Notes: generated by a model from the sequence alone, not told the origin. A stretch of 64,000 nt of DNA from Collinsella aerofaciens (GCF_902364355.1 NZ_CABJDK010000001.1:368264-432263), one strand, 5' to 3'; counted from the stretch's first letter, positions 7,583-15,905 are shown. Numbers and translations: made by a program.

Positions 7583-8693
7583 CTATCGCCACGCCCTGGA
7601 GCACATTTCGTTTACCGATAATGCGAAGCAGCACATGGCAAACTCGATTGCTCAGTCCGTCGCCTCGAGCGATGCGGCGACCGCTCAAAGCAACTTTAAT
7701 GGCACGCGACGCAAGCCGCGCATCGCCCGCCATCCCGTAAGAACAGTCGCTCGCATTGCCGCTGTAACGGCAGTCCTCGCTATCGTCATTGGAGGCGCTG
7801 GCACGGCTATGGCAACAGGCGTCCTGCCGCTTCCTTCTGACATGCTTTCCGACATCTTTGACGGACCTGCTTCTCAAACCGAGATCATCGACCGTATTGG
7901 CCGGCCCGTCGGTGCTAGCTGCTCCAACAACGGAGTCACCGTGACCGCCGACGCCATCATGGGCGACAAGGATATGGTTACCATCGCCTATACGCTTACG
8001 TTCGACGATCCCGCTGCCCTGAAAAAGCTTTCCGAGCCGGGCGAGAACGGAACTATCGCCGGAAGTGTCGATGGAAACGTATACGTTGATGGCGAGCATG
8101 GCGGCCAAGGCCAATCATGGCTCATTGACAAGAACCCCAATGACTCCAGCATTCAATACTTTGCACAGTTCAGCGTTGAATCACCCGGCCTTATGGGCAG
8201 GACCGTCCGCACGCATATCAACTCTCTCGTTGTGCCACGTGCTGGCAAAGAGCTTCCCGAGTATAAGAAAATACTTACGGGCCCATGGGATCTTAAGTTC
8301 CAGCTGAATTACGAAGATACATCCGTTACGATTCCCGCGCCCAAATCGGTCAACTTTAACGGCACCAAGGCGACGATTCAAGAGGCCACCGTATCCTGCG
8401 TTGGCGTTTCAGTCCGCTACAACATAGATCGTTCCATCGAACACGACAACAACAGCGGCAAGATGTCTCAAAACATGAAGGAGTCTATGGATGCCGTTGG
8501 CAACATACCCCTCATCGTGACGTTCAAAGACGGTCATGTTGAGGACGCAACCAGCCACAGCGGCTATTTCGCAAATAAACTGGATAACGGCACCACTGAT
8601 GTCCACAAGACCTGGCCGTTCTCGCAAGTTTGTGACACAGACAAGATTGCAAGCGCACAAATTGGCGATACGGTCATTCCCATGAATTCGTAA
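7563..8693 (+). CDS. DUF4179-type membrane protein, probable anti-sigma factor
   Basis: 376 aa. The cytoplasmic N-terminus (1-60) is followed by one membrane segment at about 62-84 and a 290-residue extracytoplasmic part. This matches DUF4179 proteins, which are regularly encoded right after ECF sigma factors and are taken to hold them inactive. The start lies inside the sigma gene after AAAGGAG. No zinc anti-sigma HxxxCxxC motif is present, so binding would use the short N-terminal helices (inference). A CCACCAC hairpin follows 120 bp after the stop. Confidence 0.75.
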   Translation: MTTNSNDYRHALEHISFTDNAKQHMANSIAQSVASSDAATAQSNFNGTRRKPRIARHPVRTVARIAAVTAVLAIVIGGAGTAMATGVLPLPSDMLSDIFDGPASQTEIIDRIGRPVGASCSNNGVTVTADAIMGDKDMVTIAYTLTFDDPAALKKLSEPGENGTIAGSVDGNVYVDGEHGGQGQSWLIDKNPNDSSIQYFAQFSVESPGLMGRTVRTHINSLVVPRAGKELPEYKKILTGPWDLKFQLNYEDTSVTIPAPKSVNFNGTKATIQEATVSCVGVSVRYNIDRSIEHDNNSGKMSQNMKESMDAVGNIPLIVTFKDGHVEDATSHSGYFANKLDNGTTDVHKTWPFSQVCDTDKIASAQIGDTVIPMNS

Positions 8694-8812
8694 CGCTACG
8701 CGGCTCGTATATGCACCCGGTTCCGCACTTCGCGTCTAAAGATGCGCTGTCATCGAGCAGCGTGAGCGCAAGGCCGCCCGTATGGTCGGCTGGGAACACC
8801 TCGTTGCGCTAA

Positions 8813-8852
8813 AAACCACCACGAAGGGGACCGGAACCTTTGTGGTGGTTTT
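8813..8852 (+). terminator. Terminator-like repeat, CCACCAC stem (copy 3)
   Basis: AAACCACCACGAAGG pairs with CCTTTGTGGTGGTTTT around a loop containing GGACCGGAA. It shares its downstream tail with copy 2 at 6798. Confidence 0.7.
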
Positions 8853-8882
8853 GCTGACTCGTCCGACCTGTCCCAACGGTTT

Positions 8883-8939
8883 GTCTCAATCTGTAACAGG
8901 TAGGGCCCAAATAATCGGTTAGCTGTTACAGATCGAGAC
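8883..8939. repeat. TGTAACAG inverted-repeat element, copy 1
   Basis: 57 bp, bounded by GTCTCAATCTGTAACAG and its near-complement CTGTTACAGATCGAGAC, with an unpaired AT-richer middle. Copy 2 lies 24 bp away, and two more copies are at 15516 and 15596. The ends are conserved while the middle varies. Confidence 0.7.
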
Positions 8940-8963
8940 AGACCACGGATGCTCAGCCGAAAA

Positions 8964-9018
8964 TCTCAATCTGTAACAGGTAGGAACGATTTTGCCCCTT
9001 AGATGTTACAGATTGAGA
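8964..9018. repeat. TGTAACAG inverted-repeat element, copy 2
   Basis: Ends TCTCAATCTGTAACAG and TGTTACAGATTGAGA. Same family and spacing as copy 1. It stops just short of the leuB remnant. Confidence 0.7.
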
Positions 9019-9044
9019 TATTTGACAGCTTGAATCGGCATCGC

Positions 9045-9680
9045 CTACAGCGCGGCGACGACCTTGTCGCCCATCGTCGTGGTGCCGAGGATCTTATCTG
9101 CCGGGGTGTTGACATCGGCGATGTCACGGGTGCGCCAGCCCTCATCGAGCACGCGCGCCACGGCGCTCTCGATCCACGCGGCTTGCTCGCCCATGTCGAG
9201 CGCGTAGGTCAGCAGCATCGCCACCAACAAGATTTGAGCCAGCGGATTGGCCACGCCGAGCCCCGCGATGTCAGGAGCGCTGCCAGCGCTCGGCCCAAAC
9301 AGCGATACGCCATCATCCAGCGAGGCAGAGGCAAGCATACCGAGCGATCCGGTAATCTGAGCCGCCTCATCGGACAGGATGTCGCCGAACATGTTCTCCG
9401 TCACCACGACGTCAAAGTCTGCCGGTCGACTGATGAGCTGCATGGCGGCGTTGTCGACGAGCAGGTCCTCAAGCTCCACGTCGGAGTACTCCTCGTCTTG
9501 CACGCGATGCACGATCTCGCGCCACATGCGGCTCGTCTCCAGCACGTTGCGCTTATCGACGCTCGTCACCTTGCCGCGACGTTTGCGCGCCGCCTCAAAT
9601 GCCTGGCGCGCAATGCGCTCAATCTCGTACTCGCGATACTCCATCACGTCGACCGCACGCTGACCGGCCGCACCCGCAGC
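9045..9680 (-). pseudogene. leuB: 3' part of 3-isopropylmalate dehydrogenase gene
   Basis: The minus strand reads clear LeuB from [20 protein letters not shown] to the natural end, including [29 protein letters not shown] and [14 protein letters not shown]. That covers about the last 205 residues of a protein usually near 355 long. The N-terminal 140-150 residues, with the NAD site, are missing. The frame upstream of about 9680 belongs to leuA, so leuB is joined to leuA by a deletion that also removed leuC and leuD. No ribosome site serves this fragment. The exact junction is uncertain by about 15 bases. Confidence 0.88.
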
Positions 9681-10251
9681 GCCCGCGCAGGTCACGGATG
9701 CGGACGCCAAAGTCCCACGGCATGTTGTGGCCCATCGTATCGGGGATGTTCACGACCGTGGCACCGGCCTTTACGGCCGCCTCGATAATGCGCACCAGAA
9801 ACTCCTGATCGGAGCGGCCGGCATCCTCGGCATAAAACTCAACATCGTCAACGAACTTGCGAGCATGTTTGACGGCATGGATCGCTCACTCAATTGCCCT
9901 TTCCTCAGTCATATGGAGCTTGTCGCGCAGGTGACTGGTGCTCACACCCAGCCCTGTATGGATACGGGGCCTCTGGGCCGTTTTGAGCGCCTCTGCAGCC
10001 ACTTCGATATCCCTGTCGACAGCGCGCGTCAGGCCGCATACCGTGCATCGGTCGCCCGCAATCTTGCCAATCTCCTGTACGGAGCGAAAGTCACCAGGAC
10101 TCGAGATGGGAAAGCCCGCCTCGATAACGTCCACGTTCATGCGCACCAGCTGGCGGGCGATGAAGAGCTTTTCCTCGGTATTCATGCTGGCGCCCGGCGA
10201 CTGCTCACCGTCGCACAGGGTGGCGTCAAAGATTGTGATTTTGCGGCTTAT
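9681..10251 (-). pseudogene. leuA: 5' part of 2-isopropylmalate synthase gene, with lost start, internal stop and 3' deletion
   Basis: The minus strand reads [20 protein letters not shown] and continues as LeuA for about 190 codons to [13 protein letters not shown], then changes to leuB. Four defects are visible. The codon at the expected start, just after AGGAGG, is ATA (10249-10251). The catalytic Arg of LRDGEQSPG is Cys. A TGA interrupts the frame after TEERAIE (about 9886). Everything after about residue 190 is deleted. Intact LeuA has about 510-540 residues. The leader peptide and attenuator upstream survive. Confidence 0.9.
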
Positions 10252-10317
10252 ATGTTCCTCCTGATTGACCGTTTTATGACAGATGGCTTTCAGGAGAGAG
10301 AGAAGGCCTAGAGATAG

Positions 10318-10374
10318 AAAAATACCCGTGTCGCTCATCACGCCTGAAAGCGGCAGACGATAGCGCACCCGGGT
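10318..10374 (-). terminator. Leucine attenuator terminator
   Basis: On the minus strand, a bulged stem (ACCC..GTG.CGCT with AGCG.CAC.GGGT) and an inner GCC/GGC hairpin are followed by ATTTTT. It lies between the leucine-rich leader peptide and leuA, where a transcription attenuator is expected. Folding was done by eye. Confidence 0.65.
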
Positions 10375-10404
10375 ACAACAAATCGTTATAGCGAGATTAC
10401 AACC

Positions 10405-10464
10405 CTAGCGCGCTATCCAATCTAGTAGCGCTAGGCCTAGGAGCTGTTGCGTGTTCTTAAACAT
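10405..10464 (-). CDS. leuL: Leucine leader peptide of the leu attenuator
   Basis: 19 codons: MFKNTQQLLGLALLDWIAR. Five leucines lie within seven residues; four use CTA and one CTC. CTA is a rare codon in DNA this GC-rich, so ribosome stalling under leucine shortage is plausible. GGGAG precedes the ATG at a proper distance, a promoter lies upstream, and a terminator hairpin lies between the peptide and leuA. This is the classic layout of leucine attenuation. The operon it once controlled is now broken, so it probably has no useful output. The symbol is by analogy. Confidence 0.75.
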   Translation of the reverse strand: MFKNTQQLLGLALLDWIAR

Positions 10465-10489
10465 GTTGGGCTCCCTTCGGCCTCGGGTA

Positions 10490-10518
10490 GTACTACATCG
10501 CGCTAAAGTACAACACAA
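10490..10518 (-). promoter_or_regulatory. Promoter of the leucine leader
   Basis: On the minus strand, -35 TTGTGT and -10 TAGTAC are 17 bp apart, about 25 bp upstream of the leader start codon. The match is moderate and no transcript data are available. Confidence 0.5.
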
Positions 10519-10520
10519 GT

Positions 10521-10561
10521 AAAACCACCACAAGGGTGCCTGTCCCCTTCGTGGTGGTTTC
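10521..10561 (-). repeat. Terminator-like repeat, CCACCAC stem (copy 4)
   Basis: Minus-strand copy: GAAACCACCACGAAGG pairs with CCCTTGTGGTGGTTTT, with loop bases GGACAGGCA. Here it stands upstream of the leucine promoter, 90 bp beyond the rplA stop, rather than directly at a stop codon. Confidence 0.6.
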
Positions 10562-10575
10562 GTTGACTCAAAAGC

Positions 10576-10614
10576 AAGAGACTCGGTCCTGCACGAGGCA
10601 GAACCGGGTCTCTT
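10576..10614 (-). terminator. Terminator of the rplKA operon
   Basis: Long stem AAGAGACCCGGTTCTGC / GCAGGACCGAGTCTCTT with one mismatch, located 37 bp after the rplA stop. The T-run after it is weak. Confidence 0.65.
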
Positions 10615-10650
10615 TAGCAATGCTTGCTTTGCTCAGGCAGTAACTGTTAG

Positions 10651-11358
10651 TTACTCAGCCAGGAAGTCGCGCTGGATAGCGGGATCGACCTTGACGCCAG
10701 GGCCCATGGTGGAAGACACGGAGATGGACTTGACGTACTTGCCCTTAGCAGAAGAGGGCTTGACGCGCAGGATCTCGGTGTACAGGGCAGCATAGTTCTC
10801 GACGAGCTGCTGCTCGGAGAAGGACTTCTTGCCCAGGGGCACGTGGCAGATGCCGTAGCGGTCGGCGCGATACTCAACGCGGCCGGCCTTGAGCTCGGAG
10901 ACCATCTTGGCGACGTCCATGGTCACGGTGCCGAGCTTGGGGTTCGGCATGAGGCCACGGGGACCAAGGATCTTACCAATGCGGCCAACCTTGGCCATCA
11001 TGTTCGGCGTAGCGATAGCGGCGTCGAAGTTGATCTCGCCCTTCTGGATCTGGGCGACGAGCTCGTCGGAACCGATGATGTCGGCGCCGGCAGCCTCGGC
11101 CTCGCGGGCCTTCTCGCCCTCGGCGAAGACAGCAACACGAACGGTCTTGCCGGTGCCGTGAGGCAGGGAGATGGAACCACGGATGTTCTGGTCAGCCTTA
11201 CGAGTATCGATGCCCAGACGGAAGTGGGCCTCGACGGTCTCGTCGAACTTGGCGGTGTCGAGCTCCTTGATGAGCTTGGCAGCCTGAAGGGGGGTGTAGA
11301 GCGTGGCGCGGTCGATCTTCTCGGCAGCGGCGTTATAGCTCTTACCATGCTTAGCCAT
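10651..11358 (-). CDS. rplA: 50S ribosomal protein L1
   Basis: 235 aa. Contains the L1 landmarks [31 protein letters not shown] and the [15 protein letters not shown] segment that contacts 23S rRNA. The second ATG (11358) is chosen because AGGAGG lies eight bases before it and only two before the first. It is the last gene of secE-nusG-rplK-rplA. Known L1 proteins bind the L1 stalk and can repress their own mRNA. Length and motifs are normal. Confidence 0.96.
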   Translation of the reverse strand: MAKHGKSYNAAAEKIDRATLYTPLQAAKLIKELDTAKFDETVEAHFRLGIDTRKADQNIRGSISLPHGTGKTVRVAVFAEGEKAREAEAAGADIIGSDELVAQIQKGEINFDAAIATPNMMAKVGRIGKILGPRGLMPNPKLGTVTMDVAKMVSELKAGRVEYRADRYGICHVPLGKKSFSEQQLVENYAALYTEILRVKPSSAKGKYVKSISVSSTMGPGVKVDPAIQRDFLAE

Positions 11359-11475
11359 GTGCATTACCTCCTGTGGTTAAACGGGCGTGAGCCCTCCCAC
11401 ATCGTATCGTGTGCCCTATTGCACACATATAACGGGCGCCCCGGTCGGAGCACCCGTCATTACCTAAAGAAATCG

Positions 11476-11904
11476 CTACTCAGCGATGGTGACGCCCATG
11501 GAACGGGCGGTACCGGCGATGATCTTCTTGGCGGCGTCAATGTCGTTGGCATTGAGGTCCGGCATCTTGATCTCGGCGATCTTGGTGAGCTGCTCCTGAG
11601 AGAGCTGACCAACCTTGTCGGCCTGGGGCTTAGCGGAACCAGACTTGAGGTTCAGCTCCTTCTTGATGAGGTGAGCCGCCGGCGGGGTCTTGGTGATGAA
11701 GGAGAAGGACTTGTCCTCGTAGACAGAGATCTCAACGGGGATGATGTCGCCCTTCTTGTCCTGCGTCTCGGCGTTAAAGGCCTGGCAGAACTGCATGATG
11801 TTCACGCCAGCAGCGCCCAGGGCGGGGCCGACGGGAGGAGCGGGGTTAGCTGCACCAGCAGGAATCTGGAGCTTAATGACGTTGGCAACCTTCTTCTCAG
11901 CCAT
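11476..11904 (-). CDS. rplK: 50S ribosomal protein L11
   Basis: 142 aa starting [13 protein letters not shown]. It has the Pro-rich linker [18 protein letters not shown], and the C-terminal RNA-binding domain ends in [10 protein letters not shown]. Together with L10/L12, elsewhere in the genome, it forms the factor-binding stalk. ATG 11904 is preferred over an ATG two codons earlier that abuts the AAGGA site. It is followed after about 115 bp by rplA. Confidence 0.96.
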   Translation of the reverse strand: MAEKKVANVIKLQIPAGAANPAPPVGPALGAAGVNIMQFCQAFNAETQDKKGDIIPVEISVYEDKSFSFITKTPPAAHLIKKELNLKSGSAKPQADKVGQLSQEQLTKIAEIKMPDLNANDIDAAKKIIAGTARSMGVTIAE

Positions 11905-12024
11905 GGTCATTCCTTTCGAATCACGAGTGTGAAGTACTTGCTATATCGTAAGCACGCACGTGTTAGAAGCACTCCTGAGATGAGCAGTCACAGAAGAAGC
12001 ACGCTCGCGCGAACGGACGAAAAC

Positions 12025-12561
12025 TTAAGCGATGACAGCGACCTGGTTAAAGTCGAGCTCGACCGGCGTCTCGCGGCCAAAGATCATCAGCGTGACCTTG
12101 AGCTTGCCAGCCTCGGTGTTAACCTCGGAGACCTTGCCATCAAAGTCGGTAAGCGGGCCATCGGTGACGCGGACGGACGTGCCGACCTGAATATCAACCG
12201 AGGTGCGCTTGGGCGAATCGCCCTTACCGGGACGACGAGTCATCTTGTTGTACTCGTCGCGGGAAAGCGGAGCGGGCTTGCCGTTGCCGCCCAGGAAACC
12301 GGTGACGCCAGGCGTGTTACGAACGCACGTCCAAGCATCGTCATCCATCTCCATGCGGACCAGGACATAACCCGGGAAGATCTTGGAATCCTTGGTCTCA
12401 CGCTTGCCACCCTCTTTAATCTCGGTGACGCGCTCCATAGGAATCTCGATATCAAAGATACGGTCCTGCATGCCCATAGTCTCGATGCGATGCTCGAGAT
12501 CGGACTTAACGCGGTTCTCGTATCCAGAGTAAGTGTGAACGACGTACCAACGCTTAGACAT
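12025..12561 (-). CDS. nusG: Transcription termination/antitermination factor NusG
   Basis: 178 aa. The NGN domain starts WYVVHTYSGYENRVKSDLEHR. The KOW domain lies near 125-178 with VGTSVRVTDGPLTDFDGKV. It binds RNA polymerase and couples transcription with translation or Rho. The gene lies 3 bp after secE, the standard order. No insert is seen between the domains. Confidence 0.96.
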   Translation of the reverse strand: MSKRWYVVHTYSGYENRVKSDLEHRIETMGMQDRIFDIEIPMERVTEIKEGGKRETKDSKIFPGYVLVRMEMDDDAWTCVRNTPGVTGFLGGNGKPAPLSRDEYNKMTRRPGKGDSPKRTSVDIQVGTSVRVTDGPLTDFDGKVSEVNTEAGKLKVTLMIFGRETPVELDFNQVAVIA

Positions 12562-12564
12562 GGT

Positions 12565-12903
12565 TTAGCCCCTCAATCCAGAGAACAGAGCAAGAGCCTC
12601 GCCAAAGCCAGCATCGAGCAGAGCGATGACGACGCCGACGACGATCAGAGAAGCGCAAACGACGACCGAGTAGTTCACGAGCTCCTTCTTATCGGGCCAC
12701 GTGACACGCTTCATCTCGGACTTCACCGAAGCGAAATACTTCTTGGTGCGGGCGAAGAAACCAGGCTTCTCGTTCTTCTTGGACTTCGCAGCCTTCTCGC
12801 TCTTCTTGGCAACGGCCTTCTTGGCCTCAACCTTGGAGTTGGCGGCAGCGTTGTTGGCAGGCGCCTGCTGCTGTGCCTTCTTCTTGTTCTTCTTGTTGGC
12901 CAT
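12565..12903 (-). CDS. secE: Preprotein translocase subunit SecE
   Basis: 112 aa. The first 50 residues are rich in Lys, Ala and Asn. The conserved FARTKKYFASVKSEMKRVTWPDKKEL amphipathic region follows (KRVTWP core), with a single membrane segment at about 80-100. This is the single-span SecE form of Gram-positives. It stabilises SecY in the plasma membrane. It lies between tRNA-Trp and nusG on the same strand. Confidence 0.93.
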   Translation of the reverse strand: MANKKNKKKAQQQAPANNAAANSKVEAKKAVAKKSEKAAKSKKNEKPGFFARTKKYFASVKSEMKRVTWPDKKELVNYSVVVCASLIVVGVVIALLDAGFGEALALFSGLRG

Positions 12904-12979
12904 TTGGGTTACCTCCGCGCAATGCGCTTATACATGAGTAAACCGTAAGCCCCCAAGTGGGAGCTTACGGAATAATGAC

Positions 12980-13055
12980 TGGCACGCCAGGAAGGACTCG
13001 AACCCTCAACACTCGGTTTTGGAGACCGATGCTCTACCAATTGAACTACTGGCGT
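12980..13055 (-). tRNA. tRNA-Trp (CCA)
   Basis: 76 nt with encoded 3' CCA. The acceptor ACGCCAG pairs with CTGGCGT, and the anticodon loop CTCCAAA reads CCA. It lies between rpmG and secE, a common place for tRNA-Trp in Gram-positives. Confidence 0.95.
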
Positions 13056-13068
13056 ATATGACTAGAGA

Positions 13069-13218
13069 CTAGCGAGTCTCTTTGTGCAGCGTGTGGTGAC
13101 GGCACCAGGGGCAATACTTCTTGATCTCCATACGATCAGGCATGGTCGACTTGTTCTTGGTGGTCGTATAGTTGCGGCGCTTGCACTCAGTGCACGCAAG
13201 AGTAACTAGAGTACGCAT
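13069..13218 (-). CDS. rpmG: 50S ribosomal protein L33, zinc-binding type
   Basis: 49 aa. It reads [20 protein letters not shown] and ends [17 protein letters not shown]. Two CxxC pairs (C9/C12 and C36/C39) mark the zinc-binding (C+) form. It is directly followed by tRNA-Trp and secE, as in many Gram-positives where rpmG-secE-nusG are contiguous. Zinc-type L33 is often replaced by a non-zinc paralogue under zinc limitation; no paralogue is in this window. Confidence 0.95.
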   Translation of the reverse strand: MRTLVTLACTECKRRNYTTTKNKSTMPDRMEIKKYCPWCRHHTLHKETR

Positions 13219-13434
13219 GTATCCTGAACCTTTCATTTCCGCCCCGTACGGGCACGAGTTGTTACTTTATCAGCTCCACGTAAGTGCTGTCAATGAAAAC
13301 CTCGAGTCAATTGGTTCTCGGTGGATCCATTCATATTTGGAACACATCAATGAAGCCATCGAGATCTAATCGACGGTGCATCCAGGACCATTATCGATCC
13401 TCTCGACACCAGCAACGGCTCAATATCCATTGCA

Positions 13435-13470
13435 GAAAAGAACCCGGCACCCAAATAAGTGCCGGGTTCT
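13435..13470 (-). terminator. Terminator of tuf
   Basis: Minus strand: AGAACCCGGCAC / GTGCCGGGTTCT, a 12-bp perfect stem with an 8-nt loop, then TTTCTG. It starts about 27 bp after the tuf stop. Confidence 0.88.
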
Positions 13471-13497
13471 CTAAGTCAGCTATATCAAAGAGCTAAT

Positions 13498-14688
13498 TTA
13501 CTCAATGATCGTGGAGACGATGCCCGAACCGACGGTGTGGCCACCCTCGCGGATAGCGAAGCGCAGGCCCTCCTCCATGGCGATCGGGTGGATGAGGTCG
13601 CCCTCGATGGTGATGTGGTCACCAGGCATAGCCATCTCGGTGCCCTCGGGGAGCTTGACCGTACCGGTAACGTCGGTGGTACGGAAGTAGAACTGAGGAC
13701 GATAACCATCGAAGAACGGGGTATGACGGCCGCCCTCCTCCTTGGTCAGAACGTAGATCTCACCGGTGAACTTGGTGTGCGGGGTAACCGAACCGGGCTT
13801 GCAGAGAACCTGGCCGCGCTCGATGTCCTCGCGCTTGATGCCGCGGAGCAGCAGACCGACGTTGTCGCCAGCCTCGCAGAAGTCCATGGACTTACGGAAC
13901 ATCTCGATACCGGTAACGACGGTGTTCTGGGTATCCTTGATGCCGACGATCTCGACGGGCTCGTTGAGCTTGAGCTCACCGCGCTCGACACGGCCGGTAG
14001 CAACGGTACCACGGCCGGAGATGGTCATAACGTCCTCAACGGCCATCAGGAACGGGAGGTCGTTGTTACGAGCAGGCGTCGGGATGTACTCGTCGACGGC
14101 GTTCATGAGCTCGCGGATAGCGTCCATCCACTTGGCGTCGCCCTCGAGAGCGCCCAGAGCGGAACCACGGATGACGGGGATGTCGTCGCCGGGGAAATCG
14201 TACTCGGAGAGGAGCTCACGGGTCTCCATCTCGACGAGGTCGATAAGCTCGTCATCGTCGACCATGTCGCACTTGTTCAGGAAGACGACGATGTAGGGAA
14301 CGCCGACCTGACGGGCGAGCAGGATGTGCTCGCGAGTCTGAGCCATGGGGCCGTCGGTAGCAGCGATGACCAGGATAGCGCCGTCCATCTGAGCAGCGCC
14401 GGAGATCATGTTCTTGACGTAGTCAGCGTGGCCCGGGCAGTCAACGTGAGCGTAGTGACGGGAAGCGGTCTCGTACTCGACGTGGGAGACGGAGATCGTA
14501 ATGCCGCGCTCGCGCTCCTCGGGAGCCTTGTCGATGTTCTCGAACGCAGTGAAGTCAGCCTTGCAGCCCTCGGTCTCGGAGAGAACCTTGGTGATGGCGG
14601 CGGTCAGCGTGGTCTTGCCGTGGTCGACGTGACCAATGGTGCCGATGTTAACATGCGGCTTAGTGCGCTCAAACTTCTCTTTGGCCAT
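13498..14688 (-). CDS. tuf: Translation elongation factor Tu
   Basis: 396 aa, full length. It has the G1 motif GHVDHGKT, G3 DCPGHADY, G4 NKCDM, and domain 2/3 blocks including [13 protein letters not shown] and the C-terminal [16 protein letters not shown]. It delivers aminoacyl-tRNA to the ribosome. Three tRNA genes lie just upstream on the same strand, as in the tRNA-tufB unit of E. coli, so they are probably co-transcribed with it. No defect is seen. Confidence 0.98.
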   Translation of the reverse strand: MAKEKFERTKPHVNIGTIGHVDHGKTTLTAAITKVLSETEGCKADFTAFENIDKAPEERERGITISVSHVEYETASRHYAHVDCPGHADYVKNMISGAAQMDGAILVIAATDGPMAQTREHILLARQVGVPYIVVFLNKCDMVDDDELIDLVEMETRELLSEYDFPGDDIPVIRGSALGALEGDAKWMDAIRELMNAVDEYIPTPARNNDLPFLMAVEDVMTISGRGTVATGRVERGELKLNEPVEIVGIKDTQNTVVTGIEMFRKSMDFCEAGDNVGLLLRGIKREDIERGQVLCKPGSVTPHTKFTGEIYVLTKEEGGRHTPFFDGYRPQFYFRTTDVTGTVKLPEGTEMAMPGDHITIEGDLIHPIAMEEGLRFAIREGGHTVGSGIVSTIIE

Positions 14689-14784
14689 AAAGCCCTCCTC
14701 TTAACAGGTCGTCCCCGGACGGGACTTTGCCTTTATACCATAGTGGCCTCTCAACATACTATTGAGAAGCCACCGTGTTACCTA

Positions 14785-14861
14785 TGGTAGCGGTGACTGG
14801 ATTCGAACCAGTGACGCCACGGGTATGAACCGTGTGCTCTAACCAACTGAGCTACACCGCC
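14785..14861 (-). tRNA. tRNA-Met (CAT)
   Basis: 77 nt including encoded CCA. Acceptor GGCGGTG pairs with CACCGCT (one G-T pair). The anticodon is CAT. The first acceptor pair is G-C, not the C-A mismatch of initiators, so this is elongator Met (or Ile2 if C34 is modified; not decidable here). Confidence 0.92.
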
Positions 14862-14864
14862 GGA

Positions 14865-14940
14865 TGGAGCCTGCAACCAGACTTGAACTGGTGACCTCTT
14901 CGTTACCAACGAAGTGCTCTACCGACTGAGCTATACAGGC
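14865..14940 (-). tRNA. tRNA-Thr (GGT)
   Basis: 76 nt with encoded CCA. The acceptor GCCTGTA/TGCAGGC has one G-T pair. The anticodon arm CTTCG TTGGTAA CGAAG gives GGT. It lies four bases from tRNA-Met in the tuf-linked cluster. Confidence 0.94.
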
Positions 14941-14950
14941 ACTTGACGGG

Positions 14951-15032
14951 TGGGAGCTATAGGATTCGAACCTATGTAGGCAGAGCCAACGGGTTTACAG
15001 CCCGTCCCCATTAACCACTCGGGCAAACTCCC
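14951..15032 (-). tRNA. tRNA-Tyr (GTA)
   Basis: 82 nt class II tRNA with a long variable arm. Acceptor GGGAGTT pairs with its partner AGCTCCC with a mismatch at the inner end. The anticodon is GTA. The 3' end reads ACCC, so the final A of CCA is not encoded. Confidence 0.92.
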
Positions 15033-15338
15033 AATCGTTCAAGTATCCGCAGGTCCTTTGGTCTTTTGGACCGCCGCCCCCGCGAACGAAAAAGATAATA
15101 CGATGCAACCTTGGGGGCTGTCAACGAAAACCTCTAGATACACGGTTCCGGGCGTATCTATATAGCCGTGACCTGCGGTTTTATTGAGTTTGGATATGAA
15201 GGACGGTGGTTTTGGATACAGAGGTGACATTTCCCAAGGTAACACTTTGGCGTAGTGGAGTACACCTTCAGGATCGAACTTCGATAACAGCCTATTTGCA
15301 CCTATATATAGGTCGAGATCGGGCTTCCGTGGCAGATT

Positions 15339-15481
15339 CGAGCGTGGATTTTCTTCCGTTTGAAATCGAGCGTGGACAATCTCCCACTATTGGCGTGCCC
15401 CCAAGGCCAAAGTGGCAGATTATCCACGATCATTCACTAAGCGGGAGATTTTCCACGCTCGTACGTCCGATAATCCACGCT
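15339..15481. repeat. GTGGATAATCTCCC-family cluster, locus 1
   Basis: Plus-oriented half-sites CGAGCGTGGATTTTC (15339) and CGAGCGTGGACAATCTCCC (15367) face minus-oriented ones GCAGATTATCCACGATC (15415), GGGAGATTTTCCACGCTC (15443) and GATAATCCACGCTC (15469). The core TTATCCAC matches eight of nine bases of the DnaA box TTATCCACA. The same half-sites occur as tighter pairs at 29938 and 31732. Confidence 0.65.
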
Positions 15482-15515
15482 CAGGGGGGGGGCAGCCGAG
15501 CTCGACACGGCTTTT

Positions 15516-15571
15516 GTCTCGATCTGTAACATATAGAGAACATTTTCTCCCCTATCTGTTACAGGTCGAGA
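15516..15571. repeat. TGTAACAG inverted-repeat element, copy 3
   Basis: Ends GTCTCGATCTGTAACA and CTGTTACAGGTCGAGA. Same 56-57 bp layout as the pair at 8883-9018. Confidence 0.68.
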
Positions 15572-15595
15572 TATTACGCAGAGACCCCAGCTTAC

Positions 15596-15652
15596 GTCTC
15601 AATCTGTAACAGTAAGAACGGTTTTCAGCCTCTTCGTGTTACAGATCGAGAC
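15596..15652. repeat. TGTAACAG inverted-repeat element, copy 4
   Basis: Ends GTCTCAATCTGTAACAG and GTGTTACAGATCGAGAC. It lies 24 bp from copy 3; copies 1 and 2 have the same spacing. Confidence 0.7.
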
Positions 15653-15706
15653 AAACCTGAAGCTTGGTTGGCGCCAAACACGCCGACTTATCGACATAAA
15701 TAGAAA

Positions 15707-15737
15707 CGGGCCCTGTCCCTCAGGGGGACAGAGCCCG
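15707..15737 (-). terminator. Terminator after tRNA-Thr(TGT)
   Basis: Minus strand: CGGGCTCTGTCCC pairs with GGGACAGGGCCCG with one mismatch, then TTTCTA. The GGGACAG sequence also occurs in the loops of the hairpin repeats, but here it lies in the stem. Confidence 0.75.
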
Positions 15738-15746
15738 AAACTTTCA

Positions 15747-15821
15747 TGGAGCCAGTGACAGGAATCGAACCTGCAACCCACTGATTACAAATCAGTTGCG
15801 CTACCGTTGCGCCACACTGGC
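15747..15821 (-). tRNA. tRNA-Thr (TGT)
   Basis: 75 nt with encoded CCA. Acceptor GCCAGTG pairs with CACTGGC. The anticodon arm ACTGA TTTGTAA TCAGT reads TGT. It is separate from the tuf-linked cluster and followed by its own terminator. Confidence 0.93.
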
Positions 15822-15905
15822 ACACTTGGCGCTTTCGCGCGAAGCCAGTTAAGAATAAAGGAATTACGGACGGGGCGCAACAGACCCTTCGACCGACCAC
15901 ATCTC

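Larger units (their letters stand above)
15033..15746. other. 714-bp gene-free stretch filled with repeats
   Basis: No supported coding sequence. 15033-15330 holds the probable promoter region of the Tyr-Thr-Met-tuf unit and nothing I recognise. 15339-15481 holds five half-sites of the GTGGATAATCTCCC family. 15516-15652 holds two TGTAACAG elements, and 15707-15737 a terminator. The reading frames here are short and lack ribosome sites. Confidence 0.6.

Noticed and set aside
8883..9018. Repeated TGTAACAG units as a possible CRISPR array
   Set aside because: Units are inverted-ended and only two per locus, with no uniform spacers and no cas genes.
10843..12948. Plus-strand frame of 701 codons across rplA, rplK, nusG and secE
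   Set aside because: It is the shadow of ribosomal and nusG genes on the other strand. Long antisense frames are expected in GC-rich DNA, and its product has no family likeness.
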